NCBI GenBank assembly: GCA_028290465.1
Contig: JAQGJU010000068.1
Coordinates: forward strand, 28,730-92,729
Direction: 5' to 3'
Length of the DNA stretch: 64,000 bases
Source of the DNA: Xanthobacteraceae bacterium
GTDB lineage: Bacteria; Pseudomonadota; Alphaproteobacteria; Rhizobiales; Xanthobacteraceae
Shown here: one piece after another, positions 50,584 to 60,800 of the stretch
Numbering within the stretch: the first letter of the stretch is position 1
How the letters are laid out: each line of letters starts with the position of its first letter
Position numbers and translations under genes: made by a program
The notes under the pieces: generated by a model
Databases searched by the model: none
Told to the model about the DNA's origin: nothing
Seen by the model: the letters and a program-made list of their open reading frames with translations, nothing else

Positions 50584-51624
50584 TCACGGCGCTTGGCAGA
50601 CGGCCGTCCACGCGCACCGCAAAGCCGCTTCCGCAGACTTGCCCTGTACGGTGAAATCGGTGTCGTCGGGTCCGCCCGCCTCGGGATCCGTGAACCAGCG
50701 CCAGACCAGCACGCCGTGAATCGCCGGGCGATCGAGAACAGTGAGCCAGTCGGCCAGGACGTCGGCCTGGAGCCGCATATCGACGGTGGCCGCACGTTCC
50801 TCCGCGCTCTCCCAAGGTTTGGCCGCCGCGCCTGCAGCGGAGCGTATCCCGATTTCTCCTACGACGATGGGCTTGCCGATGCGCAGCGCCAGCGCGTCGA
50901 GACGATCGGCGACGGCGCGCATGACGGCAAGTCGCCCGGCTTGATCGCTATCCGCGCCGAGGGCGGGGTAGAGAGATACGCCGATCGCGTCGAGCAGCGC
51001 CCAGAACGGGACCGTCTCAGCCTCGTCTGCATTATGGGCGACGTAGAATAGAGTGCGCGGGAATACCGCGCGCACCGCTGCAATTACTTGTATCCATTCC
51101 GGCCGCCGGGTCGTCTTGGCGAGTTCTGTACCAATCGCCAGGCTATCGGCGCCCTCTTCGGCGGCAATCCGGCCGATGCGTTCGAGTTCGCCGCGATATC
51201 GGGAAAACCAGTTGCTCCAGGCGGGTTCGGATGCTGGCTCAATCGCGCCGGCCCAGCTTTCCGGCACCCAGACGTGCGGCTTCACGACGATCGTGAATCC
51301 CTGCTGTCGTGCCTGGCGGATCGCCCGGCGCAACGCGTCGTCCGGCATGTCGTTGCCGCGGCCGATGTCCGGACTCGACGGGTTCGCCTGCCACAGAAAG
51401 GGAACGATGGCGACTGTCGTGGCGCCGAGGCGTTTTGCGGCGACCAGCGCACGCTCGGCGGATATGCTGCCGAAAGGATGACCCGGAGCCGCAACCACGT
51501 TGAAGCCGTTGAGGCGCTGACCATGCGCCGGCGCCAGCGCGGCTATCGACAGGCTCAGCGCCAACAGCGCCCTGACCGATATGCGCAAGAAACGAACGCG
51601 CGTTCCAGCCGCGCCCCTACGCAT
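50584..51624 (-). CDS. Secreted GH113-like glycoside hydrolase
   Basis: A 346-residue exported protein with a signal peptide ending PAHGQR. It is a TIM barrel of the GH113/GTA type: FTIVVKPHVWVPESWAG, then SLAIGTELAKTTRRPEW (candidate acid/base Glu) and KPIVVGEIGIRSA (candidate nucleophile Glu). GH113 enzymes cut beta-mannan. It is convergent with the barrel gene, and its start overlaps the end of the regulator at 51617 by eight bases. It may trim the polymer made by the neighbouring operon, as BcsZ does in cellulose loci. The substrate is not proven. Confidence 0.78.
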   Translation of the reverse strand: MRRGAAGTRVRFLRISVRALLALSLSIAALAPAHGQRLNGFNVVAAPGHPFGSISAERALVAAKRLGATTVAIVPFLWQANPSSPDIGRGNDMPDDALRRAIRQARQQGFTIVVKPHVWVPESWAGAIEPASEPAWSNWFSRYRGELERIGRIAAEEGADSLAIGTELAKTTRRPEWIQVIAAVRAVFPRTLFYVAHNADEAETVPFWALLDAIGVSLYPALGADSDQAGRLAVMRAVADRLDALALRIGKPIVVGEIGIRSAAGAAAKPWESAEERAATVDMRLQADVLADWLTVLDRPAIHGVLVWRWFTDPEAGGPDDTDFTVQGKSAEAALRCAWTAVCQAP

Positions 51625-52354
51625 CGATCATCGTATTTGATGACCTTGTCGAAGCGGCGCCGATCTTTTTGGCTTGGGAGAGCAGGTAATCGAGCGCGCC
51701 GGCGATGCCGCCGCTTGCGTCCAAAACATCAGACTCGACCCCTATGGATAAATAAAGCTTCTCCGCTGCGTCACTGATGACGGAATGGCCAAAGATACCA
51801 CCGGCTCCAGCTAGTCCGTGAGCGATGTCCTTGATCTGCTCCATCGTGTCCTGCCCGCCAATACCCTCGTCCTTGAGTTCGATCCATAGCCTCGCCAAGG
51901 TCGTCGCGTCATTGTCGAGACGCTTCAGGAAAAGATCTTGTAGGGCGATAAGCTGATCCTTCTTATGACTGACATCGCTCTTCGAACAGAGATAACTGCG
52001 TACCGAAGCTGCAAGCGTCATCGGATCGAACGGCTTGCAAATGACGCCGACAGCGCCGAGTGAGCGAAATAGTTCGAGCTCGCGGGTCTGGGCGCGGGCG
52101 GTCATGAACACGACCGGGATCTTCGCGGTCTCAGCGTTGCTCTGCAGCCGCGCCAACGTTGCCGGACCGTCCATTCCCGGCATCATAACATCCAACAGGA
52201 TGATATCGGATGGCCAAGCCGCGGCGACCGCGAGAGCTTCCTTTCCCGATTCGCAGCTTCGCATTTCGATATCGGAATCCAGCCCAAGAGAGACCTCGAC
52301 GACCTCGCGAATATCCGGCTCATCGTCAACGTGAAGAACACGAAGCGCGGTCAT
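51617..52354 (-). CDS. Response regulator fused to an HPt domain
   Basis: A 245-residue protein from ATG 52354, which overlaps the stop of the kinase gene in ATGA. Residues 1-125 are a receiver with Asp55 in LLDVMMPGMDG and Lys107 in ICKPFD. Residues 135-230 are an HPt domain with His179 in DIAHGLAGAGGIFGH. It can take phosphate on the Asp and hand it on through the His. With the hybrid kinase upstream it forms a complete multistep relay. No output domain is present. Confidence 0.88.
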   Translation of the reverse strand: MTALRVLHVDDEPDIREVVEVSLGLDSDIEMRSCESGKEALAVAAAWPSDIILLDVMMPGMDGPATLARLQSNAETAKIPVVFMTARAQTRELELFRSLGAVGVICKPFDPMTLAASVRSYLCSKSDVSHKKDQLIALQDLFLKRLDNDATTLARLWIELKDEGIGGQDTMEQIKDIAHGLAGAGGIFGHSVISDAAEKLYLSIGVESDVLDASGGIAGALDYLLSQAKKIGAASTRSSNTMIDA

Positions 52355-54777
52355 GCGACCTCCAGGACAGTGCGTGTGGGCAGATGCGCTAGACGGTCGC
52401 GGACCGTCGATACAAGGCTCGCGAGAGGCGCGTTCGACTTGCATAACGCGGCTTGAATCTGCTCATCGCGCGGCAAGCCTGCGTCCTGAGCGGAGAAGAT
52501 GATGACCGGGATCGCGTTGCCCCGGCTATCGCGGAGGTCGGGCAGCAGCTCCAGTCCGGAGTGTCCGCCAAGCGAGATATCGAGCACCGCCAGATCGATC
52601 TTCTCGGTGGACAGCGCGCGGCGTGCACTCTCGATTGTATCCGCTGAGACCACGTCGGCTATCGCACTAAGTGTGCGGGTCACTGCAGCGAGAACTTCAT
52701 AGTCGTCGTCGACGTGAAGAATGCGGGGGCGCCGGTGCGGCTGCGGAGCGATCGACGCCCTGAGAATCTTGAAAAGGTTCTCAAAGTCGATCGGCTTTCC
52801 GATCCAGTCGAAGATTTTGAGCCGAGACGACCTGACATCGTCCTGTCCCTGGGCGGGGTCACCGGAGATCACGATCATCGGCGTGTCGCGGTAACCTGCC
52901 AGCTCCCGCAGGCGAAAAATCAGGTCGAGGCCGTCGCCGTCCGGAAACCGCAGATCGACCAGCATGGCCGCATAGGGGGTTGCGTCCGCGCGGGTGATGG
53001 CTGCGGCAATCGTGTGGGCGAAATCAACCGAGAACCCGGCCGGCCGAAGCCGCATTCGCAGTATGGTGGCGACTGCGCGCTCATCCTCGCAAACCAGGAT
53101 GCGGATGGCATCCGGTTTCGCGTCGGGGTCGATTTCTCCGTTTGCCGCGCCGTTCCAGGCCGGTAAATCAACGTTGAAAATCGTGCCGCCGCCGGGCGCA
53201 TCGGCGAAGCCCACCTTGCCGCCAAACCACGTGACGATTTGCTTGACGATGCTGAGGCCAAGGCCCGTCCCGCCCTTTTGCCGCGCGTCGGTTGCTTCGG
53301 CCTGGGCAAACTTCTCAAAAATGTGCGATTTGAATTTATCCGGCACGCCAGAGCCATGGTCGCGTACCGAGATACGGAACATTTCGCCATCTTTCTCCAC
53401 CGCGACTAGTACATCTTCAGTTTTCGGGGAGAACTTGATCGCATTCGAGAGCAGATTGGTGATGACCTGCGAAAGCCGGTCGGGGTCGACGTTAACCTTG
53501 CCATCGGCCGACGCCGGATTGAGCCGCACGCTGACACTGTGACTCTCGGCAAATCCGCGATTTTCCTCGATCGCCTGCTCCACCAGCGAAAGAATATAGA
53601 CTTGGCTCAAATTGAAAATGGCACGGCCGGACTCGAGCTTCTCGATGTCCAGAATATCGTTGATGAGGCGGACCAGGCGCTGGCTGTTCTTGTTCGCGAT
53701 CGTCAGCAGGCGCGATGCTGATTCCGACAACTTGCCGCTCAGTTGTCCGGTCAACAGTCCGAGCGCTCCGGAAATAGATGTCAGCGGGGTGCGCAATTCG
53801 TGACTGACCGTGGAGACGAATTCATCTTTCAGGCGTTCGATGCGCTTGCGTTCGCTGATGTCGACGATCACGCTGAGAACCATCAGGTCGTCGCCGGTGT
53901 GGATCGGGTTGAGGCCGACTTCAACTGGAAATTCGCAGCCATCCTTACGCCGCCCAACGGGAACGTGGTCGGCCTCTAAGTGGCGAATATTGCTGTTGGA
54001 GATGAACATGTCGCGACGCTGGACCTGCTCGGCGTGCAGATGTCCGGGGACTATCTTGTCGATCGACTGGCCGATCAACTCCTCGCGCCGATAGCCGAAC
54101 ATCCGCTCGATCTCGCCGTTCACAAGCACGATCCTGCCGGCGCTACTAGTCATCACCATGCCGTTGGGACACGATTCAACCGCCTGATGAAACATCTCCT
54201 CCGCGACTTTTTCTCTTTCCGCCGCAAGCTGCACGAGCCGTGCCGCGGAATTATCCGTTCCGATCAGCAGATAGCCGATGATTTCATTTTTATCGCCGCG
54301 CAGCGCCGTGATGGAGACCTTGGCCGGAAAGCGGCTTCCGTCCTTGCGGATATAGGTCGACTCGTACTTGTCCTCGATTCCGCGCGAGGCCTTGAATGCC
54401 AATGCGCCGAAGCCCGGCGTAATCGTGGTTGCGAATTCGGCGCTCAATGCCTTCGCGCGAGCGATGACTTCATGCGGATCATGAATGTCGCTTGGCGTCA
54501 TTTTGTTGACCACATCGCTGGCGGCGTGGCCTAGAAGCCGCTCGGCACCGATGTTAAACAACTGGATGACGCCTTCTGCGTCAGTCGCGATGATCGCGAA
54601 GCTGGCGCTGTTGAGGATAGCATCCTGCAACATCTCGGCTTTGAGCATTGGCGGCTGACGCAGGGCATCGACAACATCGGCCGGGCGCGAATCGTCCACA
54701 AGACCCGCTGACCGGCCCGCCGGCACCCGCCCAGTCATGTCGACGATTACGTCTGCCATTAGACTGAATCTGTCCAT
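52351..54777 (-). CDS. Soluble PAS hybrid histidine kinase with two receivers
   Basis: About 808 residues from ATG 54777; a TTG at 54816 and an ATG at 54759 are other options and none has a strong ribosome site. Two PAS domains (about 35-170 and 180-300), the HisKA domain with His326 in SHELRTPLTS, the ATPase with LLSNAIKFS, then RDHGSGVP and GTGLGLSIVKQI. Two receivers follow: Asp608 in MLVDLRFPDG and Asp733 in AVLDISLGG. It has no membrane helix, so it senses a cytoplasmic cue. Coupled to the receiver-HPt gene. Confidence 0.92.
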   Translation of the reverse strand: MDRFSLMADVIVDMTGRVPAGRSAGLVDDSRPADVVDALRQPPMLKAEMLQDAILNSASFAIIATDAEGVIQLFNIGAERLLGHAASDVVNKMTPSDIHDPHEVIARAKALSAEFATTITPGFGALAFKASRGIEDKYESTYIRKDGSRFPAKVSITALRGDKNEIIGYLLIGTDNSAARLVQLAAEREKVAEEMFHQAVESCPNGMVMTSSAGRIVLVNGEIERMFGYRREELIGQSIDKIVPGHLHAEQVQRRDMFISNSNIRHLEADHVPVGRRKDGCEFPVEVGLNPIHTGDDLMVLSVIVDISERKRIERLKDEFVSTVSHELRTPLTSISGALGLLTGQLSGKLSESASRLLTIANKNSQRLVRLINDILDIEKLESGRAIFNLSQVYILSLVEQAIEENRGFAESHSVSVRLNPASADGKVNVDPDRLSQVITNLLSNAIKFSPKTEDVLVAVEKDGEMFRISVRDHGSGVPDKFKSHIFEKFAQAEATDARQKGGTGLGLSIVKQIVTWFGGKVGFADAPGGGTIFNVDLPAWNGAANGEIDPDAKPDAIRILVCEDERAVATILRMRLRPAGFSVDFAHTIAAAITRADATPYAAMLVDLRFPDGDGLDLIFRLRELAGYRDTPMIVISGDPAQGQDDVRSSRLKIFDWIGKPIDFENLFKILRASIAPQPHRRPRILHVDDDYEVLAAVTRTLSAIADVVSADTIESARRALSTEKIDLAVLDISLGGHSGLELLPDLRDSRGNAIPVIIFSAQDAGLPRDEQIQAALCKSNAPLASLVSTVRDRLAHLPTRTVLEVA

Positions 54778-55164
54778 TGAATCTATCGAGAGCCGCGCGG
54801 AGCAATCGACATTCAATGTGAACGGAATACTTTAATGGCGCTTCTACTGATAGCAAAAAGACTACCTACGAAGAATTGCGATCGGGACCCAATACATAAT
54901 GCGCGTTATGACTGATAATTATTGCAACGGACTGTCAGAAGTAACGCAGAACGCCGTCAAAACACCCTTCACGGCAATAAAAGAGGTGGTCCACTGGCGT
55001 TTTCTCGCCGTTGGTGCGGTATCCACCTTAAGTCGGCAAAACATTCCAATCCGGAAAACCCGTAGTTAGGCCTGAGCCTCACCGCAGATCCAATCCCGCC
55101 AGGCGTGTGTGTCGCGCTGGGCGAAAGGCCGCATGGCGGGCGTAGGCACTATCGCTGGCCGCCG
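54778..55164. other. 387-base gap before the kinase gene
   Basis: It holds the promoter of the minus-strand kinase operon. TAAAGTATTCCG and A/T-rich DNA at about 54830-54910 are candidate promoter parts. I see no gene, and no strong terminator after the FixJ-type regulator. Confidence 0.3.
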
Positions 55165-55797
55165 TCAGACTACCGGACGTTCGGTCAAGGCGATGCGCAC
55201 CAGGTCAGCGGTATTCTTTGCGCCGAGTTTTTCGTTGATACGCCAACGATGAATCTCGATGGTGCGTGGACTAATCCCGAGGCGGCGCGCGGTTTCCTTG
55301 TTGGAAGACCCTGCCGTTATGTACGTCAGAACTTCCTCCTCGCGGCGCGTTAGAGCGCGTCGCGCCCGCGCCGTCTGAAAAGCGCAGTCGGGCGGTGGGC
55401 CGTCAACAGTCAGGCATGTCGATGCCGCGATCGCCTCGTTGACGAGCGTTGCGACTCGAGTGGCCTCGAATGGCTTTTGCATGATATCGAACGCGCCGCC
55501 GCGGATCGCTTCGACCGCGAGCGGGATCGTCCCGATACCGGTCATCATCACGATCGGTGCCTGATACCGTTGCGCGGCGAGTTCTTTCAGGACTTCTATT
55601 CCGGAGAGGCCCGGCATCCTAACATCGAGGATGAGGCATGATGGGGTGCGTGTCCGCGAGGTCCCCAGAAAGGTGCGACCGTCGCCGAATGCCGTGACGC
55701 TGAAACCCGCCTGGGTCAGCATGAATTGAAGCGCGAGACGGATCGAGCCGTCGTCGTCGACCACGAATACTTCCCTGTTGGGGGTTACTTCGGACAT
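55165..55797 (-). CDS. FixJ/LuxR-type response regulator
   Basis: A 210-residue regulator. Receiver with Asp58 in LILDVRMPGLSG, Thr in MMTGIG and Lys in IMQKPFEA. The C-terminal LuxR HTH reads RALTRREEEVLTYITAGSSN with ETARRLGISPRTIEIHR following, the DNA-binding helix. It is likely the transcriptional output of one of the soluble PAS kinases in this region. It stands alone. Confidence 0.93.
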   Translation of the reverse strand: MSEVTPNREVFVVDDDGSIRLALQFMLTQAGFSVTAFGDGRTFLGTSRTRTPSCLILDVRMPGLSGIEVLKELAAQRYQAPIVMMTGIGTIPLAVEAIRGGAFDIMQKPFEATRVATLVNEAIAASTCLTVDGPPPDCAFQTARARRALTRREEEVLTYITAGSSNKETARRLGISPRTIEIHRWRINEKLGAKNTADLVRIALTERPVV

Positions 55798-56726
55798 GGC
55801 GCTTGGTGGCCTCCCTCTGTCCTGCGTGGCCGCAGGCTCCCCGAAACGCGCGTCGGAACGGCTCTTTGCGGCAAGTCATCGCGGGTGCGTTCAACGCGTG
55901 ACGCGTCGCGCGCGGCGTATAGCCCGAATCACGATGTCTTTGATTTCGGCGGCCTGCTCATCAGACCATTCATCTGGCGTCCGGGCCAGCAATGTAATTA
56001 TTGATTTAATGCGGTTAACAAATCATCCGTGCGGTCGGTCGCGCCATATAGGTACTAATATCTAGCAAGATGCGCGGGTGCGGCGGCGATCAATTCGATG
56101 TTATATGATATAATATTTATTGGAGAATCATTTCGGGCCGCTGCAATCAGCCGGACCTTTTTCGGCTCACCGAATGCTTCGAAGCCTAACGCTGCGTCAG
56201 AGGAATTCTTGCGAGTTCGAACTCGCCGACAGCTTCGCAAATGTGGAAGTGCGGAGAGTATTTTCTTGCAAATGAATTCTTCGCATTCAGACCCGTCGCG
56301 GACATAGATCAGGCCGACAGAGTGCAAATGCGGGCATTCGACCGCTGCGATATCCGTGTCGACACAGCGGGCGCTGAAGGTGCGCCTCGGATACTGGAAG
56401 TGCATTTTCTTCTTTTAGCAAGCAAGGCCAGCTACGACGGCCACAATAATATTCCGATCGAACAGAGCGCTAGGTTATTATTCGTACTTACTAATACTCA
56501 CGAAGTTCAATTGTAAAAATGCGAATGCCGCAAGAGATAAATCCTTATTACAGAGCTCTATGATACATCTATTCTAGATGACGCGTTCCAATCTCAGTCA
56601 TCACCAGAGGTCCGTTCGGCATGCCGTGCCGCCCGGCGGTCGGACTGCACCGGCAAATGATCCGACGCACCGCTAGGCGATGGGCCACGGCGACGAGCGT
56701 CTGAGGGCTGCAGCACGGAGCAGAAT
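55798..56726. other. 929-base gap without a supported gene
   Basis: The DNA is less GC-rich than its surroundings, mainly at 55980-56180 and 56430-56580. It has a TATATGATATAATATTTATT stretch (about 56102-56121) followed by GGAGAATC that looks like a promoter or ribosome site. Short frames in both strands here do not show the codon bias of the real genes. It may hold decayed genes or a small RNA; I cannot support one. Confidence 0.35.
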
Positions 56727-57896
56727 ATGAGCGTGGCGAGCCTTGCCTGCGGTATCGCAAGCGGCGCAACCGCAAAAATTGCGCCAGAAGACATCCTGAA
56801 GGGCGCAATTGAGGTCTTCCCCTTTGGCATCCTCATCGTCCAGCCTGGGGGGCAGATCATATTCGCCAGCAGCGAGCTGGAACGGATGTTCGGCTATGCG
56901 CGCGATGAACTCGTCGGCCAAACGGTCGATGTCCTCGTTCCTACAAACCTGCGCGTCCAACATGCCGAGCACCGCAGGAACTTCGCAGTCCACCCCGAGA
57001 TGCGTAAGGCCAATAGCCGCAATCTCTCGGGACGGCGCAAGGACGGCAGCGAATTGCAGGTCGAGATCGGCCTCAATCCAATCCAGGCGGGCGACGGCGC
57101 CCTGGTTCTTGCCGTGATTTCTGACATCAGCGACAGGACCCGTATCGAGAGTCTGAAAGACGAGTTCGTCGCGACGGTGAGCCACGAATTGCGCACCCCC
57201 CTCACCTCTATTGCCGGCGCGCTCGGCCTTCTGATCGGTCATGCGGGCGGAAATCTGCCCGGTCCCGCGGTGCGTCTGCTCACGATCGCGCACGCGAACA
57301 GTCAAAGGCTGGTCCGGCTCGTCAACAATATCCTCGACATGGAGAAGATCGAGTCCGGCAAAGTTGTGTTTGTCCTCAAACGCGTCGAAGTTCGCGCGCT
57401 CGTCACGCAGGCAATTGAAAGCAATCGCGGCTTTGCCGAGGAGTACGGCGTGCGAATCAAACTCGACGCCGCGTCGACATCGGGTGATATACGCGCCGAT
57501 TCTGATTGGCTCACGCAGATCGTCACCAATCTCCTCTCCAACGCGATCAAATTCTCTCCGCGGGGTGAAGAAGTCGTAGTTGCGATCAAAACCCAAGGCG
57601 ACAAAGTCCTGATTTCTGTGCGTGATCATGGCCACGGTGTTCCTGACGAATTCAAGCCGCGTATCTTTGAGAAATTTGCGCAAGCCGACAATTCCGACGC
57701 GCGGCAACAAGGCGGCACCGGCCTTGGGCTGAGCATCGTCAAACAGATCGCCGAGCGCCTGGGCGGCACGGTCCGCTTCGACGATGCGCCCGGCGGCGGC
57801 GCGATCTTCAGTGTTGAAATTCCCGGTTGGCAGCAGGGGCGCGCGGCGCTCAACTCGCCGGTTGTCCCTGAACACGAACCAGAAGTGCTCCGATGA
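56727..57896 (+). CDS. Soluble PAS histidine kinase
   Basis: A 389-residue kinase. One PAS domain (about 18-137), then His153 in SHELRTPLTSIAGAL, the N box LLSNAIKFS, RDHGHGVPDEF and GTGLGLSIVKQI. It closely resembles the kinase core of the hybrid at 52351-54777, also in its PAS (ASSELERMFGYARDELVGQ), but lacks receivers. The two are probably duplicates. Its stop overlaps the start of the seven-PAS kinase (ATGA, 57893-57896), so both are made together. Confidence 0.92.
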   Translation: MSVASLACGIASGATAKIAPEDILKGAIEVFPFGILIVQPGGQIIFASSELERMFGYARDELVGQTVDVLVPTNLRVQHAEHRRNFAVHPEMRKANSRNLSGRRKDGSELQVEIGLNPIQAGDGALVLAVISDISDRTRIESLKDEFVATVSHELRTPLTSIAGALGLLIGHAGGNLPGPAVRLLTIAHANSQRLVRLVNNILDMEKIESGKVVFVLKRVEVRALVTQAIESNRGFAEEYGVRIKLDAASTSGDIRADSDWLTQIVTNLLSNAIKFSPRGEEVVVAIKTQGDKVLISVRDHGHGVPDEFKPRIFEKFAQADNSDARQQGGTGLGLSIVKQIAERLGGTVRFDDAPGGGAIFSVEIPGWQQGRAALNSPVVPEHEPEVLR

Positions 57897-60800
57897 ATGA
57901 ACATCTGCAGGCGGTGCTGACGGCCGACAAATCAAAAACGGTGTCGTCCGAAACCGACGGAAAGCGGTTCCGGCAACTGGTCGACAGCGTCAAGGATTAC
58001 GCCATTCTGATGCTCGACCCCGAAGGTTTGGTGACGACGTGGAACACGGGCGCGGAGCGTATCAAGGGATACCGTGCCGACGAAATTATCGGCCGGAATT
58101 TTTCGTGCTTCTACGCGCAGGAGGATGTGGCTCTGGGAAAGCCAGAACGCGAACTCGAGCGAGCTTCTGCCGAAGGGCGATCGGAGGACGAAGGGTGGCG
58201 CGTCCGCAAAAATGGAACGAGATTCTGGGCCGAGGTGGTCATCACCCCGATCTATGACGATGATGGAAACCTGAGCGGATTCGGAAAGGTGACCCGCGAC
58301 ATAAGCAGCCGACGAAAAGCCGAACAGAAGTTCAAGGACCTGCTTGAAGTGGCGCCCGACGCCATTGTGATCGTGGACCAGACAGGCAATATCGTCCTGG
58401 TCAATTCTCAAACCGAAAAACTGTTCGGCTTCGCGCGAGCCGAGTTGCTCGGGCAGACGATCGACCTTCTGCTGCCGCCGCGCTTTCGCGGCCAGCATCC
58501 GTCGCATCGCAATGCGTATTTTGCCAAGCCGAATGTGCGCCCGATGGGGGTCGGCCTCGAACTCTTTGGTCAGCGCAAGGACGGCACCGAATTCCCGATC
58601 GAAATCAGTCTCAGCCCGCTGGAGACCGAGGACGGTACGCTGGTTTCGAGCGCGATCCGCGACATCACCGAGCGCAAGGATGCGGAAAAGCGTCAAGCGC
58701 AGATTGAAGGCAGGTACCGCGGACTGCTGGAAGGCGCTCCGGACGCGATGGTGGTGGTGAACCAGGGCGGCGAGATTGTCCTGCTGAATCTTCAGGCCGA
58801 GAAGAAGTTCGGCTACCGTCGCGACGAACTCCTGGGCCAAAACATAAAGAACATCATTCCGGAGGGCTTCGCCGAACGGATGATCGCGGACGATCTGCGA
58901 TCCGCGGAAGATGCGCTGGCGCAGCAGATCGGCACCGGCATTGAGCTCACGGGACGGCGAAAGGATGGAAGTGAGTTTCCGATCGAGCTGATGTTGAGTC
59001 CGCTGCAGAACGCCGAAGGAGTCCTGGTGACGGCGGCGATCCGCGACATCAGCGTGCGCAAGGTTGCGGAAAAGCATCTGGTGCGGATGGAAAGCAGGTA
59101 CCGCGGGCTCTTAGAGGCGGCTCCGGATGCGATGGTGGTGGTGAACCAGGGCGGGGAGATTGTCCTGCTGAATCTTCAGGCGGAGAGCCAATTTGGGTAC
59201 CGCCGCGATGAGCTCCTCGGGCAGAAGGTGAAGAACATCATTCCGGAGGGCTTCGCGGAACGGCTGATCGCGGACGATCTCCGGTCCGCGGAAGACGCGC
59301 TGGCGCAGCAGATCGGCACCGGCATTGAGCTTACGGGACGGCGGAAGGATGGAAGTGAGTTTCCGATCGAGCTCATGCTCAGCCCGCTGGAAAGCGCCGA
59401 AGGAATTCTTGTAACGGCGGCGATCCGCGACATCAGCGTGCGCACGGCCGCGGAAAAGCATCTGGCGCAGATGGAGGGCCGGTACCGCGGGCTGTTAGAG
59501 GCGGCTCCGGATGCGATGGTGGTGGTGAACCAGGGCGGAGAAATCGTTCTTCTGAATCTTCAGGCGGAGAACCAGTTTGGGTACCGCCGCGATGAGCTCC
59601 TCGGGCAGAAGGTCAAGAACATCATTCCGGAGGGCTTTGCGGAACGGCTGATCGCGGACGATCTCCGATCCGCGGAAGACGCGCTGGCACAGCAGATCGG
59701 CACCGGGATTGAACTCACGGGGCGGCGGAAGGATGGAGGCGAGTTTCCGATCGAGATCATGCTCAGCCCGCTGGAAAGCACCGAAGGAATCCTGGTGACG
59801 GCGGCGATCCGCGATATCAGCGTGCGCAAGGCTGCGGAAAAGCATCTGGCGCAAATGGAGAGCAGGTATCGCGGGCTCTTAGAAGCGGCTCCGGACGCAA
59901 TGGTGGTGGTGAACCAGGGCGGAGAAATCGTCCTTCTGAATCTTCAGGCGGAGAAGCAATTTGGGTACCGCCGCGATGAACTCCTCGGGCAGAAGGTGAA
60001 GAACATCATTCCGGAAGGCTTCGCGGAACGGTTGCTCGCGGACGGTCTCCGGTCCGCGGAAGACGCGCTGGCGCAGCAGATCGGCGCCGGCATTGAGCTC
60101 ACGGGGCGGCGGAAGGACGGAAGTGAGTTTCCGATCGAGATCATGCTCAGCCCGCTGGAAAGCGCCGAAGGAATCCTGGTGACGGCGGCGATCCGCGACA
60201 TCAGCGTGCGCAAGGCTGCGGAAAAGCATCTGGCACAAATGGAGAGCAGGTATCGCGGGCTGTTAGAAGCGGCTCCGGATGCGATGGTGGTGGTGAACCA
60301 GGGCGGAGAAATCGTCCTGCTGAATCTTCAGGCGGAGAAGCAATTCGGATACCGTCGCGATGAACTCCTCGGGCAGGAAGTGAAGAATATCATTCCGGAG
60401 GGCTTCGCGGAGCGGCTGATCGCGGACGATCTCCGATCCGCGGAAGACGCACTGGCGCAGCAGATCGGCACCGGGATTGAACTCACGGGGCAGCGAAAGG
60501 ATGGCGGCGAGTTTCCGATCGAGATCATGCTCAGCCCACTGGAAAGCGCCGAAGGAATCCTGGTGACGGCGGCGATCCGTGACATCACCGAGCGCAAACG
60601 TCACGAGAGGACGTTGCAGGAAAAGAACAACGAACTCCAAGTCGCGGTCAACGATCTGGATGCATTTTCCTATAGCGTGTCGCACGATTTGCGCGCGCCC
60701 CTGCGGGCGATCGACGGGTTCAGTCAGATTTTGCTCAAACAATATGGACCGCTCCTGACGGGGGAACCGCATAAATACCTGCAACGCGTGCGGGACAACA

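Noticed and set aside
56055..56405. A 116-codon minus-strand frame in the gap at 55798-56726
   Set aside because: Its codon use is unlike the real genes and it shows no recognisable motif; it could not be supported.
58712..60598. Regular repeats that might be a CRISPR-like array
   Set aside because: The period is 384 bases without spacers and every unit codes for a PAS domain in one frame.
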